64,000 nucleotides of DNA from JAPOXR01 sp965116115. GTDB taxonomy: Bacteria; Pseudomonadota; Alphaproteobacteria; Rhodobacterales; Rhodobacteraceae. The stretch lies in contig OZ220486.1 in the NCBI GenBank assembly GCA_965116115.1, positions 1,364,001-1,428,000 of the forward strand, read 5' to 3'. The position numbers and the translations under genes are program-made. This document shows, one piece after another, positions 18,358 to 25,212 of the stretch. Numbering within the stretch: position 1 is the first letter of the stretch; every line of letters starts with the position of its first letter. The notes beneath the pieces are model-generated. The model was not told where the DNA came from. It saw only the letters and a program-made list of their open reading frames with translations, and did not search any database.

Positions 18358-19179
18358 ATGATTGCCAATCCGGTCAAAGAACTGACATCGCAGGGTAAGC
18401 CAGTGATCAATGGCTGGCTGTCGCTGGGAAGCGCCTTTGCCGCGGAAATTCAAGCCGAACTCGGCTTTGACAGTCTGACGGCCGACATGCAGCACGGTCT
18501 TATGGATTACAGAGACGCTCTGGCGACCTTCCAGGCCATCCGCGCCAGCGGCGTGGCGCCCTTGGCCCGCGTGCCTTGGCTCGAGCCGGGCATTGTCATG
18601 AAGACTCTGGATGCGGGCGCGCTGGGAGTCATCTGTCCCATGATCAACAACCGGGCTCAGGCAGAGGCACTGGTTTCCTATGTCCGGTATCCGCCCGGGG
18701 GTGTCCGCAGTTTCGGTCCGACCCGGGCACTGGTTTCCGGCGGCGCGGATTACGCTTCGAAGTCCAATGATGCCGTTGTCTGCCTAGCCATGGTTGAGAC
18801 GGCGGAGGCCTGTCAGAATTTGGAAGACATCGTCACAACGCCCGGGCTGGACGGGATTTATATCGGCCCGGCAGACCTTGCGCTCGGTTTGACCGGCGGT
18901 CGGTCGGGGCCGGGTTTCGACTGGCAGGAGCCTGAGCTTCTGGAGGCGATCAAGCGGATTCTCAACGCGGCAAAACATGCGGGAATTCTGGCTGGCCTGC
19001 ATTGCGGATCTGCGGAATACGCGGCTGGGGCTGTCGGATGGGGTTTTGATCTCGTGACGTTATCCAGTGACGCGCGTCTTCTGGCGGATGGCGCGGCTGC
19101 GCGCGTGTCCGCGATCAGATCAATATTGGGAGGAAAAGGAGCCGGGCGGACTGCTCAGGGGGAATCAAGCGGATATTGA
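18358..19179 (+). CDS. HpcH/HpaI-family aldolase
   Basis: A 273-residue class II (metal-dependent) pyruvate aldolase-type TIM barrel. The ATG at 18358 follows AAGGAGAAACGA. Motifs: LTADMQHGLMDY (general base region), PLARVPWLEPGIVMKTLDAG (shortened), VRSFGPTRA, a metal Glu in CLAMVETAEACQNLEDI, and GIYIGPADLALGLT. Family members cleave 2-keto-3-deoxy sugars or 4-hydroxy-2-oxo acids to pyruvate and an aldehyde; the exact substrate is unknown. The stop overlaps the earliest start of hprK. Confidence 0.9.
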   Translation: MIANPVKELTSQGKPVINGWLSLGSAFAAEIQAELGFDSLTADMQHGLMDYRDALATFQAIRASGVAPLARVPWLEPGIVMKTLDAGALGVICPMINNRAQAEALVSYVRYPPGGVRSFGPTRALVSGGADYASKSNDAVVCLAMVETAEACQNLEDIVTTPGLDGIYIGPADLALGLTGGRSGPGFDWQEPELLEAIKRILNAAKHAGILAGLHCGSAEYAAGAVGWGFDLVTLSSDARLLADGAAARVSAIRSILGGKGAGRTAQGESSGY

Positions 19180-19628
19180 CACAAGTCCGGCGCATTTGCG
19201 GGATGCCGCCGATTGAACCGGCGCTGATCGGCGGCAGCGCGGTGTCTGTTGACGGCAGAGCCGCGCTGATCACCGGTTCGTCCGGAAGCGGCAAGTCTTC
19301 GCTGGCTCTGGAATTGATATCCCGGGGCGCGGAACTAGTGGCTGACGACAAAATCCAAGCTCAGCGAATCGGCGGGGCGATTGATCTGTCCGCGCCGCCG
19401 CAGATTGCCGGACTGATAGAAGCGCGGGGTATCGGCATTCTTCGGCTCAAGAGCCGGAAGCGTGCGCGGCTGGCAGTGGTCGTTGACTTGGATGAAGAGG
19501 AAACCGAACGACTGCCGCAGAGGATAACTGAGATTCAAGGGCTGAAGTTTCCATTGATCCGCGGCCGCGGGAGAGAAGGACTGGCGGCCGCGTTAACGGC
19601 AATGCTGCGCATGGAACCGCTGCCCTGA
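19176..19628 (+). CDS. hprK: HPr kinase/phosphorylase, short alphaproteobacterial form
   Basis: An approximately 150-residue protein corresponding to the catalytic domain of HprK only, as is usual in alphaproteobacteria. It has the P-loop GSSGSGKSSLALELI, the segment AELVADDKIQ and the signature-region GLIEARGIGILRLK. It phosphorylates the regulatory Ser of HPr, encoded about 610 bp downstream, in the nitrogen-type PTS relay. The TTG at 19176 overlaps the aldolase stop; an ATG at 19203 is an alternative start. Co-transcription with the aldolase is likely. Confidence 0.9.
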   Translation: MTQVRRICGMPPIEPALIGGSAVSVDGRAALITGSSGSGKSSLALELISRGAELVADDKIQAQRIGGAIDLSAPPQIAGLIEARGIGILRLKSRKRARLAVVVDLDEEETERLPQRITEIQGLKFPLIRGRGREGLAAALTAMLRMEPLP

Positions 19629-19823
19629 CGCTTATCGGATTTCGGCGCTGACAGCCTTGCCTGATAGTCGGCCCGGAACCGCATCCTCTTGTCCGGCCTC
19701 GGTTCGGTGAAGCGCTGCGGCGCTTCAGCGGTAAAACTGTCAAGGAATCGAAGTGCCGACGGCGGCCGATTGGTCTTGCACTTGCGGCAATACTCGTGTG
19801 AAAGGAGGCGCTTGATTTGTTGC
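19629..19823. other. Spacer between hprK and the EIIA gene
   Basis: This 195-bp gap has no supported gene. On the minus strand a frame with RFLDSFTAEAPQRFTEPRPD crosses it, but it also runs across hprK and the EIIA gene in antisense and is not called. AGGAGG at 19803-19808 serves the downstream gene. Confidence 0.4.
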
Positions 19824-20231
19824 ATGCAGGGCAGCTCAGGGGGCAATGGCTTGATTGGCGTCGTCATTGTGGCAAACGGAAATATCGCCTGTGAACTGTT
19901 GGCATGCCTCAAACAGATTGTGGGCGAGCAGCCCGGCATGGCCGCGATATCCTTGAACGGCGAATACGATCGACAGCAGAAACAAGATGAAATCTGCCGG
20001 GCAGTGTCAGAGGTCGATGAAGGTCAGGGAGTTATTGTCGTCACGGACATTTTCGGCAGTTCTCCCGCCAACCTGTCGCTGAAAGCCTGCAGCCGCTCGG
20101 ACCGGATCATTCTGGCAGGCGCCAATCTTCCGATGCTGGTGAAGCTCGCGAAGTCGCGCGGAGCCGGGCTTCAGGAAGCGGCTGACCGCGCCGCTGAATA
20201 CGGACGCAAATATGTGAGGGTTTTCGAATAG
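19824..20231 (+). CDS. PTS EIIA-like protein (mannose-type fold) lacking the phospho-accepting histidine
   Basis: A 135-residue EIIA(Man)-type protein. The fold is shown by GLIGVVIVANGNIACELL, by VDEGQGVIVVTDIFGSSPAN and by LAGANLPMLVKLAKSRG. In this family the first beta-strand is followed by a His-Gly (V.THG..A), which carries the phosphate. Here the matching residues are ANG, so Asn replaces the active His (codon aac). The VTDMFGGTPSN motif is also altered to VTDIFGSSPAN. The gene lies between hprK and ptsH as in other alphaproteobacteria, so it is the expected EIIA, but it probably cannot be phosphorylated there. Confidence 0.85.
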   Translation: MQGSSGGNGLIGVVIVANGNIACELLACLKQIVGEQPGMAAISLNGEYDRQQKQDEICRAVSEVDEGQGVIVVTDIFGSSPANLSLKACSRSDRIILAGANLPMLVKLAKSRGAGLQEAADRAAEYGRKYVRVFE

Positions 20232-20240
20232 GAGGGTTCG

Positions 20241-20516
20241 GTGCCGGATATTGTGCGCACATTCAAGATCGTCAATGAGAAGGGCATGCATGCGCGGGCT
20301 GCGGCAAAGTTCGTCGAAACCGTGGAGCGCTATGACGCGGATGCGGAGGTGTTCAAGGACGGCGTGTCGGCATTCGGCGATTCAATCATGGGACTGCTGA
20401 TGCTGACTGCCTCAAAGGGCACGTCAATCGAGGTCCATCTCAGCGGCGAGGATTCCGAGTCCTTGGCCTCAGCCTTGGAATGCCTGATCAGCCAGCGGTT
20501 TCACGAAAGGTTCTGA
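20241..20516 (+). CDS. ptsH: Phosphocarrier protein HPr/NPr
   Basis: A 91-residue HPr. The phosphorylated His is intact in NEKGMHARAAAKFV, and the Ser targeted by HprK is present in FGDSIMGLLML. The GTG start at 20241 is preceded by GGAGG, 9 bp after the EIIA stop. It would relay phosphate from an EI (ptsP) encoded elsewhere. The gene is convergent with hbd, and the two ends share a small hairpin. Confidence 0.93.
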   Translation: MPDIVRTFKIVNEKGMHARAAAKFVETVERYDADAEVFKDGVSAFGDSIMGLLMLTASKGTSIEVHLSGEDSESLASALECLISQRFHERF

Positions 20517-20530
20517 CCCCGGCGGGTCAG
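20513..20530. terminator. Short hairpin between convergent ptsH and hbd
   Basis: CTGACCC / GGGTCAG form a 7-bp stem with a CGGC loop, overlapping both stop codon regions. There is no T-tract, so its strength as a bidirectional terminator is uncertain. Confidence 0.4.
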
Positions 20531-21402
20531 CGGGTCGGAACCGGCGTCTCGCTCGAATAGTCGTAGAATCCGCGGCGCGTCTTGCGGCCGAGCCATTTTG
20601 CCTCGACGTATTTTATGAGCAGAGGACAGGGGCGGTATTTCGAATCCCCGAGCCCGCCGAACAGAACATTCATAATTGCCAGGCAGGTGTCGAGGCCGAT
20701 GAAATCCGCCAGCTGAAGAGGACCCATCGGATGATTGGCTCCCAGCCGCATTGAACTGTCAATCGCTTCGACTGATCCGATTCCCTCAAGCAGCGCGTAC
20801 ACTGCTTCATTGATCATCGGCATCAGAATGCGGTTGACGATAAAGCCTGGAAAATCTGAAGCTGAGACCGGGGTCTTGCCGAGACTGCGGGCGACCTCGA
20901 GAAGAGACTGGTAGGTTGTCTCCTCGGTGGCGATGCCGCGGATCAGCTCCACAAGCTGCATCACCGGAACCGGATTCATGAAGTGAAAACCCATGAACCG
21001 GTCCGGCCGGTCCGTCCGGGACGCGAGCCGGGTGATCGAAATTGACGAAGTGTTCGAGGTCAGGATCGTTCCGGGCCGGAGATGCGGCGTCAGATCTTCG
21101 AGAATCGCCGCCTTTACGGTCTCTTGCTCGGTGACCGCCTCGATCACCAGATCGACGTCGCCGCATTCCCTGAGATATGTGGTGGCGGCGATCCGGCCCA
21201 GCGCACGGTCTTTGTCGCCGTCACTGATGCGCTTCCCGGCGACCTGCCGGCCCAGATTGCCGTCGATCTGCGACATCGCTTTGCCCAAGGCATCCTTGGA
21301 TATGTCGTGCAGAATCACTTCGTAACCGGACAGCGCGAAGACATGGGCGATCCCGTTGCCCATCTGCCCCGCGCCGATGACGCTGACTTTCCTGATGTTC
21401 AT
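20527..21402 (-). CDS. hbd: 3-hydroxybutyryl-CoA dehydrogenase
   Basis: A 291-residue NAD(P)-dependent 3-hydroxyacyl-CoA dehydrogenase. The Rossmann motif VIGAGQMGNGIAHVFAL is at the N-terminus. LTSNTSSISIT and the catalytic His in GFHFMNPVPVMQLVELI (shortened) are present, as is the C-terminal dimer domain with NHPMGPLQLADFIGLD. It oxidises 3-hydroxybutyryl-CoA to acetoacetyl-CoA in butyrate, PHB or fatty acid metabolism. It follows etfB-etfA by 91 bp, a conserved alphaproteobacterial order. Confidence 0.95.
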   Translation of the reverse strand: MNIRKVSVIGAGQMGNGIAHVFALSGYEVILHDISKDALGKAMSQIDGNLGRQVAGKRISDGDKDRALGRIAATTYLRECGDVDLVIEAVTEQETVKAAILEDLTPHLRPGTILTSNTSSISITRLASRTDRPDRFMGFHFMNPVPVMQLVELIRGIATEETTYQSLLEVARSLGKTPVSASDFPGFIVNRILMPMINEAVYALLEGIGSVEAIDSSMRLGANHPMGPLQLADFIGLDTCLAIMNVLFGGLGDSKYRPCPLLIKYVEAKWLGRKTRRGFYDYSSETPVPTR

Positions 21403-21493
21403 TTCAGTGTCTCCTTGCCGCGCGGAACAGCCCGTCCCGGCATGCTCCCGATTTAATCGATGCCGAACCGGCAGCCGCCGGCAGGGATTCAGA

Positions 21494-22426
21494 CTATTCG
21501 AGCTTGTCAGTCAGTTCCGGCACCGCATCGAACAGATTCGCGACCAAGCCGTAATCGGCGACCTGGAAGATCGGCGCTTCCTCATCCTTGTTGATCGCGA
21601 CGATGGTCTTGGAATCCTTCATGCCGGCCAGATGCTGGATGGCGCCGGAAATCCCGACGGCGATATAAAGATCCGGCGCCACGACTTTGCCGGTCTGCCC
21701 CACCTGCCAGTCGTTCGGCGCGAATCCGGAATCGACCGCAGCCCGCGACGCTCCGACCGCTGCCCCCAGCTTGTCGGCAAGTGCCGAAATCAAGGCGAAA
21801 TCTTCCGGCGAACCCACGCCCCGTCCGCCGGAGACGATGATTTTCGCGGATGTCAGTTCAGGGCGGTCCGAATCAGCCGCGCTGTCGTCCAGCCATGTGC
21901 TGAGGCCGGGGTCGGGCGCGGGATCGATGTTGACGACCGGTGCCGCCGGCCCGCTGAATTCCGCTGCGTCGAACGCAGACGTGCGCACCGTAATGAATTT
22001 AACGGCGTCTGAGGATCTGACGGTCTGTATCGCGTTGCCGGCGTAAATCGGCCGTTCAAACGTTCTGGCGTCAATGACCGCGGAAATGTCGGATATCATC
22101 ATTGAATCGCAAAGCGCCGCGGCGCGGGGCAGAATGTTCTGAGCCGAAGTTGATGCCGGCCCGACAATATATTCGTAGCTGTCGGCCAGCCGCACGATCA
22201 GCGCCGCTGCCGGTTCGGCCAGAGCATGCCCGTACTGCGCCCCGTCGGCGCACAGCACCTTTGAGACGCCGTCAAGTCCAGCGGCTTCTTCAGCCGCGCC
22301 GCCGCATTCTTGAGAGGCGCAGAGAACATCAACCTCTCCCAGCTGCCTTGCGGCTGCCAGCGTTTTTGCCGTGAGATCGGCAGCAAGTTCCGCGCCGTTG
22401 AGTTCGGCGATCAGCAATACGGCCAT
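21494..22426 (-). CDS. etfA: Electron transfer flavoprotein alpha subunit
   Basis: A 310-residue FAD-binding subunit of the soluble ETF heterodimer, which passes electrons from acyl-CoA and other dehydrogenases to ETF-quinone oxidoreductase. The C-terminal FAD domain shows VSGGRGVGSPEDF, GASRAAVDSGFAPNDWQVGQ (shortened), GKVVAPDLYIAVGISGAIQH (shortened) and VAINKDEEAPIFQVADYG. Its start overlaps the stop of etfB (ATGA-type), so the two are translationally coupled. Confidence 0.96.
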   Translation of the reverse strand: MAVLLIAELNGAELAADLTAKTLAAARQLGEVDVLCASQECGGAAEEAAGLDGVSKVLCADGAQYGHALAEPAAALIVRLADSYEYIVGPASTSAQNILPRAAALCDSMMISDISAVIDARTFERPIYAGNAIQTVRSSDAVKFITVRTSAFDAAEFSGPAAPVVNIDPAPDPGLSTWLDDSAADSDRPELTSAKIIVSGGRGVGSPEDFALISALADKLGAAVGASRAAVDSGFAPNDWQVGQTGKVVAPDLYIAVGISGAIQHLAGMKDSKTIVAINKDEEAPIFQVADYGLVANLFDAVPELTDKLE

Positions 22427-23187
22427 CAGATCACTCCTGCTTCTTCTTTGAGTTTGACGACCAGTTCATCGACAGACCCGACGATGACGCCGGCGTTTCT
22501 TTCCGGCGGCTCCGCGGTCTGGAGAATTTCCAGCCGCGGACTGACGTCAATCCCGTAATCTTCCGGTGATTTGACATCGAACGGTTTGCGTTTCGCTCTC
22601 TGAATGTTGGGCAGCGAGGGATATCGCGGCTCGTTCATGCGCAGATCGACGGTCACCACGCCGGGCAGTCTGATTTCAACCTTCTGCAGACCGCCGTCGA
22701 CTTCGCGTGTCACGGCGGCCCTGTCCCCGTCGATTTCCAGGCGCGAGGCAAAGGTGGCCTGGCCGCATCCCATCAGCGCCGCCAGCATCTGGCCGGTCGC
22801 GTTCATATCGTTGTCGATGGCCTGCTTGCCCATCAGGATCAGTCCGGGGTCCACTTCGTCGGCGACGCCTTTGAGGATCTTCGCCACCGCGAGCGGCTCG
22901 ATATCGATGTGCGGATCATCGGCGGCCTTGACGAGAATCGCGCGGTCGGCCCCGAGCGCCAGCGCAGTGCGGAGGATCGTCTGGGCCTGCTGCACGCCGA
23001 TCGAGACGGCGATGATCTCCTCGGCTTTTCCGGCTTCTTTCAGCCGGACGGCTTCTTCCACCGCGATTTCGTCAAACGGGTTGATCGACATTTTGATATT
23101 GGCCAGATCCACCCCTGATCCGTCGGGTTTGACTCTGACTTTGACATTGTAGTCGATTACCCGTTTGACAGGCACAAGCACCTTCAT
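22426..23187 (-). CDS. etfB: Electron transfer flavoprotein beta subunit
   Basis: A 253-residue AMP-binding subunit of ETF. It starts MKVLVPVKRVIDYNVKVRVK and has the family segments MSINPFDEIAVEEAVRLKE, GLILMGKQAIDNDMNATGQM and VTREVDGGLQ. It is the first gene of the etfB-etfA-hbd group. A 154-bp gap separates it from the adenosyltransferase gene upstream and may hold an internal promoter. Confidence 0.96.
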   Translation of the reverse strand: MKVLVPVKRVIDYNVKVRVKPDGSGVDLANIKMSINPFDEIAVEEAVRLKEAGKAEEIIAVSIGVQQAQTILRTALALGADRAILVKAADDPHIDIEPLAVAKILKGVADEVDPGLILMGKQAIDNDMNATGQMLAALMGCGQATFASRLEIDGDRAAVTREVDGGLQKVEIRLPGVVTVDLRMNEPRYPSLPNIQRAKRKPFDVKSPEDYGIDVSPRLEILQTAEPPERNAGVIVGSVDELVVKLKEEAGVI

Positions 23188-23341
23188 TTCATTCTCTCCC
23201 GCGGATTCCGAATGCTGGAATTCGTTTCAGTTCAAGTCAGCCGCGGAGCAGACGCTGAGCCGGGCCCGCATCATCGTTACGGCATGACGCGGCCCATAGA
23301 CTCCCGGATGCGGCGGCGCAACAGAAGCTCGGGTCCTCAAG

Positions 23342-23911
23342 TCACTTCCGGTTGGCGCCGGGCGTCCACAGAATGTCATCGCCGCCGTTCGCGCAGCGGG
23401 CGGCGACGAAAAACCAGTCCGACAGACGGTTCAGATAAGTGAGGGCGTGCCGGTTGACCGGCTCTCTGACCGACAGGGCCGCCGTCAGCCTTTCGGCGCG
23501 CCGGGCCACCGTGCGGCAGTGATGCAGGGCCGCCGCCTCACGGCTCCCGCCGGGAAGGACGAAACTGCGCAGAGGTCTGAGATCCGCGTTCATGGAGTCG
23601 ATTTCCGCCTCAAGCCTCTCAGTCTGGGAACCGCAGACCCGGAGCGGGGGATGCTCGGAGTCCTGATCCGCCTCGGATTCCGGGCGGCACAGATCCGCGC
23701 CCAGATCAAAGAGGTCATTCTGAATCGCGGCAAGCCGTTCAGCCCGCCCGCCCGGCGCCTCGAGGCGTGCCAGACCCACCGCCGAGTTCAATTCATCGAC
23801 GGTGCCGTAAGCTTCGACGCGGCCGGCATGTTTGGCGACTCTCGTGCCGTCTCCGAGAGCCGTCTCTCCGCCGTCTCCGGTCCGGGTGTAGATTCTGTTC
23901 AGAACGACCAT
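23342..23911 (-). CDS. Cob(I)alamin adenosyltransferase, PduO/MMAB type
   Basis: A 189-residue ATP:cob(I)alamin adenosyltransferase. Motifs: the ATP-binding N-terminus RIYTRTGDGGETALGDGTRV, YGTVDELNSAVGLAR, the central SFVLPGGSREAAALHHCRTV (with ARRAER following) and NRLSDWFFVAAR. It makes adenosylcobalamin, for instance for methylmalonyl-CoA mutase. It begins 3 bp after the small membrane protein gene, so the two are in one operon, in a position before etfBA that is conserved in alphaproteobacteria. Confidence 0.94.
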   Translation of the reverse strand: MVVLNRIYTRTGDGGETALGDGTRVAKHAGRVEAYGTVDELNSAVGLARLEAPGGRAERLAAIQNDLFDLGADLCRPESEADQDSEHPPLRVCGSQTERLEAEIDSMNADLRPLRSFVLPGGSREAAALHHCRTVARRAERLTAALSVREPVNRHALTYLNRLSDWFFVAARCANGGDDILWTPGANRK

Positions 23912-23914
23912 ATG

Positions 23915-24121
23915 TCAGTCTCCGCCGCCCCTCAGCAAAACGAACAGGAATATGAAAAATACCGCCAGCGCCTGCGCCAACAGCCTCAGCCGCATGATTT
24001 TGTTGGCATATTTTCGATTGAATTCGCCACCGCGGGCATAGCCCGCGATTCCCGTGGCGAGAACTGCCAACACCGCGAGCGAGGCGATGGCCGCGACGAT
24101 GAAAAGCGGGTCTTCAGCCAT
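23915..24121 (-). CDS. Small two-helix membrane protein (HIG1-like)
   Basis: A 68-residue protein with two hydrophobic segments (about residues 7-27 and 47-63) joined by GGEFNRKYANKIMRLRLLAQ. This matches the HIG1-type 'twin transmembrane' proteins found before the adenosyltransferase gene in many alphaproteobacteria. Members of the HIG1 family associate with respiratory complexes; a role here is inferred only from that. It lies 9 bp after the SDR gene. Confidence 0.85.
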   Translation of the reverse strand: MAEDPLFIVAAIASLAVLAVLATGIAGYARGGEFNRKYANKIMRLRLLAQALAVFFIFLFVLLRGGGD

Positions 24122-24130
24122 GCAGGAACC

Positions 24131-24982
24131 TCAGCTCGCTGACGCCAGCATGCGGTTCACCGCCGAAGCGGGCAGCAGCCGTTTCATGATCCCGGCGATA
24201 TAGGTCGGCGCGGTCACGAAATATCGCGCTTTCGGGCGCGGTGATTCCAGAGCGTGTATCAGCTTTCTGGTCACCGCCCGCGGCGGCAGTTCAAACCGGG
24301 CTTTGGGCGGGTTTTCCTCGTAAAGACGCGGTATGAGGACTTTGCGGTAATATTCCGCATGCGGCGATTCTTTCCAATTGATCCACTTTTCGAATTGCGG
24401 CCTGGAATTAATGCGGATTCTTGTGGAAATCGGGCCGGGCTCGATCAGGGAGACGTGAATTCCGGTGCCGCGCAGTTCGACCCGCAGCGTGTCGGTCAGC
24501 CCTTCAAGGGCGAATTTCGTCGAGTTGTAGGGGCCTCTCCACGGCAACGTGACAAAGCCGAGAATGGAAGAGCAGTTGATGATCCGGCCGCCCCCGTGCC
24601 GCCGCATGACCGGCAGAACCAGACGGATAAGGTCGTGGTAGCCGAAAAGGTTGGCTTCGTAGATTTCCCGCATGGCGGCGCGCGGGACGTCTTCCACCGC
24701 CCCGGGAACCGCGTAGGCGCCGTTGTTGAAAACCGCGTCCAGCGTTCCGCCGGTCCGCGACAGAACTTCATTCAGGGCTGTACCGATGGAATCCTCGTCC
24801 GCGTAGTCAAGGCGGGGACTCTCGAATCCTTCGCTGCCGAGCCGTTCGCAGTCTTTGCTCTGCCGGCACGAAGCGAAGACGCGCCAGCCGCGCCCGCGCA
24901 GGCATGCGGCTGCGTCGTAGCCGATGCCGGAAGAGCAGCCGGTGATCAGAATTGTGCGCGGGGCGCCCGGGTCGGAAGTCAA
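24131..24982 (-). CDS. Short-chain dehydrogenase/reductase
   Basis: A classical SDR of about 283 residues. It shows the NAD(P) motif ITGCSSGIGYDAA, FNNGAYAVPGAVED (NNG motif), the catalytic Ser in IINCSSILGFV and Tyr/Lys in GPYNSTKFALEG, and LIEPGPISTRI. The reading frame is open to 25198, but the SDR fold begins at TILITG, so the TTG at 24982 is preferred; its ribosome-binding site is weak. The substrate is unknown. The 200 bp between this start and parC should hold divergent promoters. Confidence 0.88.
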   Translation of the reverse strand: MTSDPGAPRTILITGCSSGIGYDAAACLRGRGWRVFASCRQSKDCERLGSEGFESPRLDYADEDSIGTALNEVLSRTGGTLDAVFNNGAYAVPGAVEDVPRAAMREIYEANLFGYHDLIRLVLPVMRRHGGGRIINCSSILGFVTLPWRGPYNSTKFALEGLTDTLRVELRGTGIHVSLIEPGPISTRIRINSRPQFEKWINWKESPHAEYYRKVLIPRLYEENPPKARFELPPRAVTRKLIHALESPRPKARYFVTAPTYIAGIMKRLLPASAVNRMLASAS

Positions 24983-25212
24983 TTTCTGCCTGCTGCCGTT
25001 TCTCGAAGATTGATGGTTTCCCGGCGCGAATCCGGTTTCGGACCGAGGGTCGAATCGAATTCCCGGCCGGCTTCGCGACCGTCGGCATCTTCGCAGAAAC
25101 CATCCGCTTCCGCAACCTTCTCGAAACCCCGGAGTCCCGGGCAGCCGCGCAATGAGGGATCGGCGTCGGTGAAATTGGCAATAATCGGCGAACAGCATTA
25201 AGGAACGAGGGT

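Noticed and set aside
24254..25201. A 315-codon plus-strand frame upstream of parC
   Set aside because: It lies antisense to the SDR gene, whose catalytic motifs are complete.
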